A stretch of 64,000 bases of DNA from Clostridia bacterium. GTDB lineage: Bacteria > Bacillota > Clostridia > Lachnospirales > Lachnospiraceae. Within the stretch, counting starts at the first letter, position 1. Each line of letters begins with the position of its first letter. The DNA lies in assembly GCA_009929615.1 (NCBI GenBank), contig SAAB01000004.1, positions 1 to 64,000 on the forward strand, in the 5' to 3' direction. The notes under the pieces were generated by a model. The model was not told the origin of the DNA, searched no databases, and was given only the letters and a program-made list of their open reading frames with translations. The position numbers and the translations under genes were made by a program. This document shows positions 16,700 through 25,178 of the stretch, piece after piece.

Positions 16700-18668
16700 G
16701 TGGAAATATAACTTACGTTGGCGCACAAATTTTGAAGGCCTTGAGACTCTTGGTTGGACAGCAGGTATAGCCGCAACTATCGGGGTTAATACACTGTTTA
16801 ACATGCCATCTCTACCCTGTTACCTCTCAGTTGCAGTCCAGGCTGCTTATGGTATTCGTAGTCTCCCGGCAGCATGGGATATTTATACGCACAAACGCCG
16901 CCTGAAGCGAAAACCAAAACCACTCGTAATGGACATGAAATCATTTATCGAACAGATGATTCGTGAGCCTGACAGCTATCTTATTTGCAGAGGCTTTGAG
17001 TGGGGCCAGAATGAGGGTCAACTGGCATCTGAGTTGATAAAGCGTGACATAAAGAAATTTGTAGCCAAACCATCCAAAAATTTTATGGGCCTCGGCTGGA
17101 TTCATGCGCTAGGTAAAAAAAACGAATGGATCGGAATTTCTGAAGAACTTTTATCGTTGCATACGCTTATAACTGGCACAACCGGCTCAGGCAAAACAAC
17201 ATATTTTAAACTACTTATTCTTCAAGCCGCACTAAAAAAACAACCACTAATCCTCATTGACCCCAAAAATGATGAAGAACTGGCTGAATGGATGAAGTTC
17301 TGTCTGGAATTGGTGGATCGCTCAACGAAATATAATTACGTTTCATTGGCGCATCCTGAAAAATCAGCTCGAATATCTCCAATTACTAACTACACTCAGG
17401 CTGGCGAGGTAGCTAACAGAATTACATCGGTTATTCAACGTGCTGATAGTACGAGCGATCCGTTTGTTTCATTTGGTATTATGTCATTAACTACGGTTGT
17501 TGAGCTGATGAAAATCTGTGAAATCAAACCGACTTTACGCAATATTAAATCACAACTGAGTGCTGACATCTCTTCATTAGCATCTCTATTGATTATGGCC
17601 ATCACTAAATTCGGCCACAAGACTTTAGGAGAGTCCGATTTCGACATTATTTTACAGGCGAAAATTGACCGTTACTCGTCTAAAATTAAAGGCCCAAAAG
17701 AAATAGCAGAAATATGTGCAGACATTTACCGAAATGACATTAAAGGTAATAAAGGGAAAGGCGATACTTCAATTGAAGCCGGTATTGATATGTTCGGTCA
17801 TCAGCGCGAACACTTCCAGAAAATGATTCTGAACGTGATGCCAATTCTTAGTCAACTAACTCAAGGGTTTATGTCAGAGTTGTTATCCCCTGACAGTGCT
17901 GATGAAGATGAACTGAATGATACTCGTCCAATTTCGAATATTCAGGATATCATCACTACCGGGGGAATGTTGTATTTGGGGTTAAATTCCCTTGCAGATG
18001 CTGAGACTGGATCTGCGGTCGGTTCTATTTTCCTGTCTGATATAACATCTGTTAGCTCGACTGTGTACAATTTTTTAAAACCTGGTGGTCAGGACTTGGC
18101 TTCTGTAATGGTGTTAATCGATGAAGCAGCTGAAGTTATTAATGACCAAGTTATTAAAATGTTGAATAAAACCCGTGGTGCTGGGTTCCGCTTATTTATT
18201 TCGTCGCAATCGACTTCCGACTTCGAAGCCCGTCTCGGTTCAGAAGCCAAAATGAAGCAGGTTATAACCAATACGAACCACTTTACGGCGCTACGCACAC
18301 CAGATCCTGATGCCCAGGAAGCAGTCATGAAACGAGTACCACCGACAAAGTTCAAATATATTATGCGTGGTCATGGCTCCAGCGCAGGTGCAGATCCTGA
18401 ACAAATCACCGGCAGTGTCGGGGAACGATTGATGGAGGAAGAAGGCGAGTTATTTCAATCTCAACTGCTAGGTTGGTTACCCAACCTCGAATGCATGGCC
18501 ATAAATCAGGCTAATAAAATAGTAAAAGGTAAAGTCCCCGTCATATTAATGCCGAGGAATGAGTCCGAGTTAAGCGATGTCCGAACTATCGCTAAAAAGT
18601 ACCTTTCAATCTACGAACGTCAACAAAAGGTTCGTGGTGAAAAATCACGTATCAGCGCCGAGGGGTAA
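16692..18668 (+). CDS. traD: TraD-type coupling protein (T4CP ATPase)
   Basis: This 658-residue protein links the relaxosome to the secretion channel. It has two short N-terminal membrane segments (about 20-35 and 43-60), Walker A TGTTGSGKTT at 161-170 and Walker B VMVLIDEAAEVI near 475. GAGFRLFISSQSTSDFEAR follows, as in VirD4/TraG/TraD proteins. The start at 16692 lies inside the last codons of traI, giving translational coupling. An in-frame start farther upstream would be deep inside traI and is rejected. It is shorter than F TraD (717) and lacks F TraD's Gln-rich C-terminal tail. Confidence 0.92.
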   Translation: MSEWKYNLRWRTNFEGLETLGWTAGIAATIGVNTLFNMPSLPCYLSVAVQAAYGIRSLPAAWDIYTHKRRLKRKPKPLVMDMKSFIEQMIREPDSYLICRGFEWGQNEGQLASELIKRDIKKFVAKPSKNFMGLGWIHALGKKNEWIGISEELLSLHTLITGTTGSGKTTYFKLLILQAALKKQPLILIDPKNDEELAEWMKFCLELVDRSTKYNYVSLAHPEKSARISPITNYTQAGEVANRITSVIQRADSTSDPFVSFGIMSLTTVVELMKICEIKPTLRNIKSQLSADISSLASLLIMAITKFGHKTLGESDFDIILQAKIDRYSSKIKGPKEIAEICADIYRNDIKGNKGKGDTSIEAGIDMFGHQREHFQKMILNVMPILSQLTQGFMSELLSPDSADEDELNDTRPISNIQDIITTGGMLYLGLNSLADAETGSAVGSIFLSDITSVSSTVYNFLKPGGQDLASVMVLIDEAAEVINDQVIKMLNKTRGAGFRLFISSQSTSDFEARLGSEAKMKQVITNTNHFTALRTPDPDAQEAVMKRVPPTKFKYIMRGHGSSAGADPEQITGSVGERLMEEEGELFQSQLLGWLPNLECMAINQANKIVKGKVPVILMPRNESELSDVRTIAKKYLSIYERQQKVRGEKSRISAEG

Positions 18669-18670
18669 AT

Positions 18671-19057
18671 ATGATTAAAACCAAAACTCTATTAAAGCGT
18701 AAAGATGATCAAGCCTCATATGACGGTTTGACCATGATCTGGCCATGTGTTGATGGCATCACTGGGCAAATGTTAGCTCTACTGAAAACCCTTACTCCTG
18801 ATGAACGCGTTGGTGCAGCAGTGAGCTCCGCTATCAAAGCTTATCATCAGGACAACGAGCAGGAGCTGAATGACTGGGAGCGGCTTGCGATCTATATCAT
18901 TGAGCTTGGCTTGTTCGTTTGCCGGGAACTTCAACACACGTTGAATTTCTGTGAAATTACTTCACGGATAAATCTCCCGAGAAAGCTAACCAACGAACTG
19001 ATTATCCAGGCTGGGAGGAAGGCGAAGATTGGGGATATCGAATGTCTGATAAGTTGA
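18671..19057 (+). CDS. Hypothetical protein between coupling protein and DUF4400 gene
   Basis: This 128-residue soluble protein has no recognised domain. It follows traD by 2 bases and overlaps the next start by 16 bases, so it is firmly part of the traI-traD operon. MOBH systems such as SXT and IncA/C have a small gene at this place as well, but I cannot confirm homology. It may assist the coupling protein. Confidence 0.6.
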   Translation: MIKTKTLLKRKDDQASYDGLTMIWPCVDGITGQMLALLKTLTPDERVGAAVSSAIKAYHQDNEQELNDWERLAIYIIELGLFVCRELQHTLNFCEITSRINLPRKLTNELIIQAGRKAKIGDIECLIS

Positions 19058-19692
19058 ATGAGGAAAAGTGGCCTAAGACGATAAAGACACTGATCATCTG
19101 GAGTTCGACGATTCTCCTTTTTATCTCTGTCTTCTTTCCGGTTGAGTATTTTAAGTCTAATGCTCTGAAAGAAATCGCATGGGGTCATAAAATGATAGGC
19201 GAAAAAGATTTCGTCATGGTATTGCAAAAGGCTCGCGACAATTATACTGAAGCATTTGTAAATACGGGGATTGATAAGGCGTTAAAGGATTTTTACCAGC
19301 TTCCTCCCAGCGACATGGCCAACCACGGCGGGCCACTGAAATACTTTGTTGGGCTTTTCCAGAACATTGCCGAGAACCTGAATTATTGGCTCTACATGAT
19401 TATGTATCGTTTAACACTTGATATGTATTGGTTACCGTACATGGCCGTGGTCATCATCCCGTCTCTGTTTGCAGGGGTAATGCGGTGGATGGCAAAAAGA
19501 TATAACTTTGGATATGCCAGTCCGTTTCTTAACCGTCGTAGCATGGTATTGATTGGCTGGGGTGTATATAGCGTTCTCCTGTCGCTTTTTATACCGTTAC
19601 CTGTGCCTCCAATGATCGGGGCACTCATAATGATAGTAATGATTCCTATTGGTTCATCTCTACTTATTTCAAACCTACCAAAACGTATTTAA
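19042..19692 (+). CDS. DUF4400-like integral membrane protein
   Basis: This 216-residue protein has an N-terminal membrane segment (about 17-37), a soluble section, and three to four segments from about 125 to the end. Sequence character and position right after traI-traD match the DUF4400 family found there in SXT/IncA/C-type systems; I infer this by eye. It overlaps the preceding gene and ends in a terminator, closing the relaxase operon. Its molecular role is unknown. It is probably a coupling-complex or entry-exclusion-linked membrane component. Confidence 0.6.
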   Translation: MSDKLNEEKWPKTIKTLIIWSSTILLFISVFFPVEYFKSNALKEIAWGHKMIGEKDFVMVLQKARDNYTEAFVNTGIDKALKDFYQLPPSDMANHGGPLKYFVGLFQNIAENLNYWLYMIMYRLTLDMYWLPYMAVVIIPSLFAGVMRWMAKRYNFGYASPFLNRRSMVLIGWGVYSVLLSLFIPLPVPPMIGALIMIVMIPIGSSLLISNLPKRI

Positions 19693-19696
19693 CCTT

Positions 19697-19732
19697 AAGA
19701 AAAGCACCTCAATTTGCGGTGCTTTTCTTTTT
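19697..19732 (+). terminator. Terminator of the traI operon
   Basis: A 12-bp stem (AAGAAAAGCACC with GGTGCTTTTCTT) has a 9-base loop and a T-run, directly after the DUF4400-like gene. Confidence 0.9.
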
Positions 19733-19776
19733 CCTCAATATTTCATGTTTGTTAAATTAGCTGTGCGAGGTGATGC

Positions 19777-20070
19777 ATGACTAATTCGAAACCATTTATT
19801 CTTTCTGCCCTGCTCTGCCTGACGTTTACCGTAGGGATGATTAGCTATTTGCTAATTTCTGATGTCCCAGAAAAAATCCGTATCCTCAATCAGAAGATCA
19901 CGGCATCAACTTACCCTCAGTCACGGGATGTCCTGAACAAAGACATGGCTGAAATCATACTGCCCTATCTTAAAAAGCAAAAAGCTGCTGAGGCGTCTCA
20001 GGTCAAAGTCCAAAAGCCAAACGAAATCTATACGCCGGAACAATTGCAGCAATCAAGAGGCTACAAATGA
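19777..20070 (+). CDS. Small bitopic membrane protein
   Basis: This 97-residue protein has one membrane segment (about 8-28) and a helical periplasmic part with a Lys/Gln-rich end. No family was recognised. GAGGTGAT precedes the ATG. Its stop overlaps the start of the DsbA-like gene (ATGA), so they are co-translated. The DsbA-like neighbour has the same topology, so the two may form a membrane complex. Confidence 0.6.
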   Translation: MTNSKPFILSALLCLTFTVGMISYLLISDVPEKIRILNQKITASTYPQSRDVLNKDMAEIILPYLKKQKAAEASQVKVQKPNEIYTPEQLQQSRGYK

Positions 20071-20885
20071 AAAAGAACATTTTGAACTCTCTTATATTTG
20101 GAATTCCGCTCATGGTTATGGTAAGCACGGCTGCATTTTTTACTTACCAAATCGATAGACAGTCCCAACTTCTTAATGACCTAGCGATCGTTGCTGAGAC
20201 TCACAAGCCCGTAGTAAACAACAAAAGCGAACTACTGGACGCATTTGCAAAATACATTAATGCAGCGGGCCTAAAACCTGAATCGCAGAAACAATCCAAT
20301 GTCGGTTACCGGACTGGAAACAAACCCGATACCGCCTATGCGCCTTCTACGGACAACGAACGTATTTATGGGAACCCGGATGCTCAGTTCTATATCATTG
20401 AGTATTCCGATTTTGAATGTCAGTACTGCAAACAACATTTCCCAATCGTTATGGATCTCGTGGATTCATCACAAGGGAATATTGCGATGGTTTTCAAACA
20501 TGTTCCTGTTCACGGGCAGGCTTCCCGTACTGAAGCTTTAGCAGCGGAGTGTGCTGTTGAGCAGGGAGGAAATCCATCTTTCTTCCAGTTATCTAAAGCG
20601 TTATTCCGCTACAGCCAATCTGACGGGCACGGTCTTAGCGCACCGCTAGACCAAATCGCCCGCGAAACTGGTTTAGACCCGAACCGCTTACTTGAATGTA
20701 TCAATGCGGCCAGGCCGTCCAGCAAGATAGCCGACGACGTTCGTGAAGCAGGTCAGCTTGGTATCCAAAAGACCCCTACAAACATTGTTGTCTACGGTGA
20801 TAAGTCAGCCATTGTTCAGGGCGCAGTAGATGGAGCAGGCCTTATGCAAATGATGGCTCAGCTTGCAGGCTCTGGTCAGAAATAG
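20067..20885 (+). CDS. Second DsbA-like membrane-anchored oxidoreductase
   Basis: This 272-residue protein has an N-terminal membrane segment (about 9-28), a linker, and a DsbA-type domain from about 100 with the active site CQYC (118-121). The cis-proline loop is IQKTPTNIVV. It resembles the protein at 12356 in layout but differs in sequence. It sits just ahead of traL, so it belongs to the mating-pair operon. Likely substrates are TraB, TraV, TraU, TraH and TraN cysteines. Two DsbA-like proteins on one plasmid suggest separate oxidase and quality-control roles, or divergence after duplication. Confidence 0.85.
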   Translation: MKKNILNSLIFGIPLMVMVSTAAFFTYQIDRQSQLLNDLAIVAETHKPVVNNKSELLDAFAKYINAAGLKPESQKQSNVGYRTGNKPDTAYAPSTDNERIYGNPDAQFYIIEYSDFECQYCKQHFPIVMDLVDSSQGNIAMVFKHVPVHGQASRTEALAAECAVEQGGNPSFFQLSKALFRYSQSDGHGLSAPLDQIARETGLDPNRLLECINAARPSSKIADDVREAGQLGIQKTPTNIVVYGDKSAIVQGAVDGAGLMQMMAQLAGSGQK

Positions 20886-20934
20886 GCGCATTTTGTCGTC
20901 AATAAATCTGAAAAAATTCATATGAGAGGTCATC

Positions 20935-21219
20935 ATGGAACCTGTTTATATTTCTCACTCGATTGACGAACCACCAAAGTTATTTTTTTGGTCGATTGAT
21001 GAAGCCATGCCATTTTTCGTTGCTCTCGCGGTTGGGATTATCACTGGACGATTATTACCGATGATAATTCTGGGTGTTGTAGTTTCACGTGTTTATGGCG
21101 GTTTTCTGGCGCGAGCTTCTGAGAAATATTTTATGCACCTCTGTTACTGGAAATTCGGAGTCACATTCGGTGGTGGCACTTTTGTACCTGAATCCTTCGA
21201 CCGGGAGTTTATTGTATGA
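20935..21219 (+). CDS. traL: TraL, inner-membrane conjugation protein
   Basis: This 94-residue protein of TraL type has an SIDEPPKLFFWSIDEAMPF motif region and two hydrophobic segments (about 25-60), corresponding to VirB3 in other type IV systems. It acts in the inner membrane during pilus assembly. GAGAGG precedes the ATG and the gene overlaps traE by 4 bases. The order traL-traE-traK-traB-traV supports the call. Confidence 0.9.
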   Translation: MEPVYISHSIDEPPKLFFWSIDEAMPFFVALAVGIITGRLLPMIILGVVVSRVYGGFLARASEKYFMHLCYWKFGVTFGGGTFVPESFDREFIV

Positions 21220-21842
21220 ATATCCATAATTTCAAAAAAGGGTTAGTTGGACTTCAGTTAGAAAACAAAAGTTTCAAGTTAATCTCTGCCTCAATGATTC
21301 TGGCAAACCTTGTACTTGGTTATGCTCTGTTAGCCAAAACACAACCCATCACTATTATTCCGCCAAACCTTACAGAAACAGCCTGGCTGGATGAAAAAGC
21401 CGCCAGCAGCTCTTATATGAAGGCATGGGCGTTATATATAGCCGACAGTTTTGGAAATGCTAACCCAGCCACTTTAGATCTACTCAAGAATTCTATCGGC
21501 CCGTTTCTTGACGCTTCAATTTACACAAAAGTTATGAAAGCAATGGACGACCAGATTGACCAAATTAAGCGCGACCGAATCTCGCTTTCTTTTAATCCGG
21601 TCGGGGTTATCACCGACCCGTTAGCAGTTGGTACTTTTTATGTCACCGGTAACCAAACTCTCGAAGGTATCACCGGCAAACCATCGACCACGCCAGTCTA
21701 TTACGAGATTACTGTTAACGTAAAAGGCTACCGGCCCATTATTACGTTCATTGAGATAAAGAGTGGCAAACCGTTGCTGCCAAGTGAAGAAGATAAACAC
21801 AAAGGTCAAAGGCAGAAATCTTCGGCAGCTCGAACTTCCTGA
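21216..21842 (+). CDS. traE: TraE, VirB8-like pilus assembly protein
   Basis: This 208-residue protein has a single membrane segment near residues 24-42 and a periplasmic domain with the TraE/VirB8 fold pattern (PVGVITDPLAVGTFYVTGNQ). TraE is an inner-membrane channel protein. It overlaps traL by 4 bases. Length fits F TraE (188) with a short C-terminal Lys-rich tail. It is followed by a 159-base gap that contains a regulatory box, then traK. Confidence 0.9.
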   Translation: MNIHNFKKGLVGLQLENKSFKLISASMILANLVLGYALLAKTQPITIIPPNLTETAWLDEKAASSSYMKAWALYIADSFGNANPATLDLLKNSIGPFLDASIYTKVMKAMDDQIDQIKRDRISLSFNPVGVITDPLAVGTFYVTGNQTLEGITGKPSTTPVYYEITVNVKGYRPIITFIEIKSGKPLLPSEEDKHKGQRQKSSAARTS

Positions 21843-21910
21843 CAGAATTTCGTTAGTTGATTTAACCGAGATATAAATCTTTAAGCGAGAGATTAATAAA
21901 TCAGCAATCA

Positions 21911-21934
21911 GTAAACAAAACGGATGTGCCGAAA
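21911..21934 (+). promoter_or_regulatory. Candidate activator box before traK
   Basis: GTAAACAAAACGGATG followed by TGCCGAAA lies 68 bases before traK. The first 16 bases are identical to 49223-49238 ahead of the traF/H/G unit, and nearly identical to the minus strand at 36042. An internal promoter or activator site splitting traLE from traKBV is inferred. Confidence 0.5.
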
Positions 21935-22001
21935 TGAATTTTCTGATTGGTAATAGCCAATTTAAAAATGAACGTAGTGTTGCCACTTATCGGGGGGCTA
22001 A

Positions 22002-23120
22002 ATGTTGAATAGTAAACGCATAATTATCCTGTTGCTTACCGCGTCGTCCACATTAGCGACCCATAGCGTAACGGCGGGCGAAATGTCTGTTGATCAAGGC
22101 ATGGTATTTGAGCAGCCTGATGCGCAGTCGCAACCCAAAGTCACTGCAAAACTCGCCTCTCGACCAGCATCCTCAACTCAGGCAATGCTCAGCACAGAAA
22201 CACGCCCATATCCTGACAACTATACACCACCAGCAAGTAACTCTATCAATGGCGGGAGTGAACCAGCTATTGATGGCCGTAATATTCAACCAGTACCTGC
22301 TGCAATTGCCAGTCCCGTTCCACTCACAAAAGAAGTCATTCCTTCTCGGCTGGAATATATCGTTGCGCCTGGCGTGAACACCCTCGTACCGATTTCGATT
22401 AACCAGATCAACCGGCTTGTTACACCGTTTGAACACCCTGTAGTGCAGAAAGTTAAACAGGAGGGTGTAACTGTAAATGTAAAAGATAACGCTCTCTACG
22501 TTTCCACCTCAGACAGTAACCCGGCAAGTCTCTATATCAGTGAGAAAGGTGACGAAAGTGTAGCGATCTCCGTGTCGTTAGTACCTCAGAAAATTGCACC
22601 GGTGCAAGCCACTCTCATGCTTTCACGAAAGCTGAACAACACGAGTACTTCTGGTGTTATGCCTGCGGCATATAACAACTATGGTGGAAGCGAAGTCAAA
22701 GCCAGGCGATGGGAACAGAAAGATAATTACATCGAGACGATTCGCAACATAATGCGAACCATCGCGCTTGGGGACATTCCACCCGGATACTCTCTGGGAA
22801 ATCTCTCTTCAGGAGTTGGTATCCCGAACTGTAATTTCCGCACGGGTACTGACCAGGATCAGATTCGCTACTCCTTTGCAAATGGCCAGTATCTTCAGGG
22901 TAGTCAATTCAGTGTCATCATCGGCGTTGCACAAAACACTGGTTCATCAACAGTAATGGTTGATGAATCACTCTGCACCCATCCTCAGCTTGCAGCAAGA
23001 GCACTATGGAGTCGCAACACTCTCCAGCCTGGCCAGCGAACTGAAGCTTACTTCGTTATCCGCAACATCCAGCCAAACGAACAAGCTAACGATTCCATGC
23101 GCCCTAAACTCGCGGAGTAA
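22002..23120 (+). CDS. traK: TraK, VirB9-like secretin-type outer core protein
   Basis: This 372-residue protein has a signal peptide (cleavage around residue 27, after TAGE or nearby). A Pro/Ser-rich stretch of about 100 residues follows, then the TraK beta-rich region (VAPGVNTLVPISINQINRLVTPF, residues about 120-145) and a C-terminal domain. It is longer than F TraK (242). TraK forms the outer core ring with TraV and TraB. The gene starts a new sub-unit behind a CAAAACG box. Confidence 0.88.
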   Translation: MLNSKRIIILLLTASSTLATHSVTAGEMSVDQGMVFEQPDAQSQPKVTAKLASRPASSTQAMLSTETRPYPDNYTPPASNSINGGSEPAIDGRNIQPVPAAIASPVPLTKEVIPSRLEYIVAPGVNTLVPISINQINRLVTPFEHPVVQKVKQEGVTVNVKDNALYVSTSDSNPASLYISEKGDESVAISVSLVPQKIAPVQATLMLSRKLNNTSTSGVMPAAYNNYGGSEVKARRWEQKDNYIETIRNIMRTIALGDIPPGYSLGNLSSGVGIPNCNFRTGTDQDQIRYSFANGQYLQGSQFSVIIGVAQNTGSSTVMVDESLCTHPQLAARALWSRNTLQPGQRTEAYFVIRNIQPNEQANDSMRPKLAE

Positions 23121-23124
23121 AATC

Positions 23125-24522
23125 ATGCTTATCCCCTTAAAAGAGAAATGGGCCTCAATTTCAGCAAAGCATAAAAAATGGGTTTTATGGGCTGGCGTAT
23201 TTACTTTCGCCGTTCTTTTTTTGCTCTTGGTTATACCCGACTCAGCTGGCCCCCGAAATCGAGCGCCACAAGAAAAAGTGATTGCCAGCGTCCTTACCGA
23301 TGGTGATACCAATGGAGTTAGCCAGAATGCTATTGCGGCGCGAATTCGCGCACTCGACAAGACCATTAAAGAGCAAGGTCAACTGATTAAAACGTTAACC
23401 GAGAAATATGGTGCTGATCAGACAGCTCAGCGTCTTAGCAATCTGGAGAACAACCAGAAAAAATCAGGCGCTGAGGTTGCAGCTATTAAGAAACGCGTTG
23501 ATACCGTCTCTAACCCTGTGCCTTACTCACAACAGTCTCGCGGAGCGACACCACTGGCTGGAAACGGCCAACGTAACGTCCCTACTCTGTATAAACCTGA
23601 AGAGATATCTGCCCCTTCAGTTGCGCCAAGAAACTCAGGAAGTTTCAATAACGGGAAAACATTACAGCGCGTATACGAAGATGCGGCCCCCCCTGTCGTA
23701 CCGGAACCCGCAGCAAACCAGCGTCAGCAGAAAGGGAAGGATGGCAAAGCAGTACCAAGCCAGGCAACTCCTGAAATCATCACTGTACAGGAAGATATTG
23801 AAGCCGCACCCGTTGCTGACGAAGATGATAACCCCGAGAACCAGACCTACCTTCCTGCAACGTCGATCATAAGTACTGTTTTGATTGCGGGGATGGATGC
23901 ACCAACATCTCGTGATGCACGAAAAGACCCTTATCCGGCGCTGGCCAGGGTGAAAAAGGATGCAATTCTCCCAAACCGTTTCCGTGCAGATATACGTGAA
24001 TGCGGAATGCTTGCAGCTGGGTTCGGTGATTTGTCCTCCGAAAGAGCTTATTTCAGATCGGAAGTCATAACGTGCATTCGGGATGACGGTGCAGTTTTTG
24101 AAGCCCCACTCGTAGCCTACGCTGTTGGTGAAGATGGTAAATCAGGTGTTCGTGGTCGACTGGTTACCAAACAAGGGCAATACCTGGCACGAGCCCTGAC
24201 CGCTGGCTTCCTACAGGCTGCATCTCAGCTCTTTAACGTACAGAGTATTCCGACAATCAGTATTAAACGCGATGGAGATAGTAGTGACGCTACTCCTTAC
24301 CAGCAGGTTATGAGCTCTGACGCACTCCAGGGCGCAGCAGTTTCTGGCGTAGGTGGCGCATTGAATCGTCTTGCCGATTTCTATATGCAAATGGCCGGTG
24401 ACCTTTTCCCTGTAATTGAAATTGATCCAGGCCGTAGTGTTGATTTTATTGTGCAAAAAGGGGTCATGCTGAAATTCACACGTGTTACTTCAAAAACTCA
24501 AACCGTTGGGGGCAAGAAATGA
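23125..24522 (+). CDS. traB: TraB, VirB10-like channel scaffold
   Basis: This 465-residue protein has a membrane segment near residues 20-38, a coiled stretch (about 65-115, KTIKEQGQLIKTL), a Pro-rich linker, and a C-terminal TrbI/VirB10 barrel (about 240-460) with ILPNRFRADIRECGMLAAGFG and ERAYFRSEVITC. TraB spans both membranes. I set the start at 23125 with GCGGAG upstream; an in-frame start farther up lies inside traK. The stop overlaps traV (ATGATGA). Confidence 0.93.
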   Translation: MLIPLKEKWASISAKHKKWVLWAGVFTFAVLFLLLVIPDSAGPRNRAPQEKVIASVLTDGDTNGVSQNAIAARIRALDKTIKEQGQLIKTLTEKYGADQTAQRLSNLENNQKKSGAEVAAIKKRVDTVSNPVPYSQQSRGATPLAGNGQRNVPTLYKPEEISAPSVAPRNSGSFNNGKTLQRVYEDAAPPVVPEPAANQRQQKGKDGKAVPSQATPEIITVQEDIEAAPVADEDDNPENQTYLPATSIISTVLIAGMDAPTSRDARKDPYPALARVKKDAILPNRFRADIRECGMLAAGFGDLSSERAYFRSEVITCIRDDGAVFEAPLVAYAVGEDGKSGVRGRLVTKQGQYLARALTAGFLQAASQLFNVQSIPTISIKRDGDSSDATPYQQVMSSDALQGAAVSGVGGALNRLADFYMQMAGDLFPVIEIDPGRSVDFIVQKGVMLKFTRVTSKTQTVGGKK

Positions 24523-25085
24523 TGACGAAGAAAATTGTATCGGCATTGTTTTTAGTTAGTGCCGGTTTTGCGATGTCGGGTTGCTCACTACTGGGCCAGA
24601 ACGATGAATATGGATGCAAGGGAATGCCCAATTCGGTCACATGTATGAATGTCCGAGATGTGTATGCCCTGACCGATGGAGATGATTACCAGGAGCAGAT
24701 TGACACCGCATCTGAAAACCAACTTTCGGGAAAGCCTGTGGAGGTTAAGCGGCTGCGCACTACAGCCGGGAACGGTGGACGGAATACTGCCGATGGTGGT
24801 CGATACGTCCCTGTGCCTGCTACTGCTGCTGATCCTCAACCCATCCGAACGCAATCTATCGTCATGCGGGTGCTGGTTGACCCCTATGAGACCGCAGATG
24901 GAGACCTTAACGTCCCTGGCTACGTCTATACCGAGATTGAGCCGCGTCGTTGGGAAGTCGGTGCAAGAAATAGTGCCACATCAACTGCTGTTATCAGACC
25001 AATGTCTGCACCGGTTGCCGCTGCTCCAGCACAATCCCAGGGTGAGACATCACAACCTCCTCAGAAAGGGAGTTACATTAAATAA
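24519..25085 (+). CDS. traV: TraV outer-membrane lipoprotein
   Basis: This 188-residue lipoprotein has lipobox MSGC (Cys22) and the TraV-type Cys pattern in the first third (EYGCKGMPNSVTCMNVRDVY). The C-terminal half holds RTQSIVMRVLVDPYETADGDL..PGYVYTEI, typical of TraV/VirB7-like partners of TraK. It is translationally coupled to traB. A perfect palindromic terminator follows, ending the traK-B-V unit. Confidence 0.92.
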   Translation: MMTKKIVSALFLVSAGFAMSGCSLLGQNDEYGCKGMPNSVTCMNVRDVYALTDGDDYQEQIDTASENQLSGKPVEVKRLRTTAGNGGRNTADGGRYVPVPATAADPQPIRTQSIVMRVLVDPYETADGDLNVPGYVYTEIEPRRWEVGARNSATSTAVIRPMSAPVAAAPAQSQGETSQPPQKGSYIK

Positions 25086-25091
25086 TTGTCC

Positions 25092-25122
25092 AGTAGTACC
25101 GGTATACCGGTACTACTTTTTT
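25092..25122 (+). terminator. Perfect palindromic terminator after traV
   Basis: A 26-base perfect palindrome (AGTAGTACCGGTA and its complement) is followed by Ts. It separates traV from the adhesin gene. As a perfect dyad it could also be a protein-binding site. Confidence 0.85.
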
Positions 25123-25178
25123 CATGTGCTGTATTCCTTGGTCGTCTTTTTAATACCCATCACTGAAAAGGTAAGCAC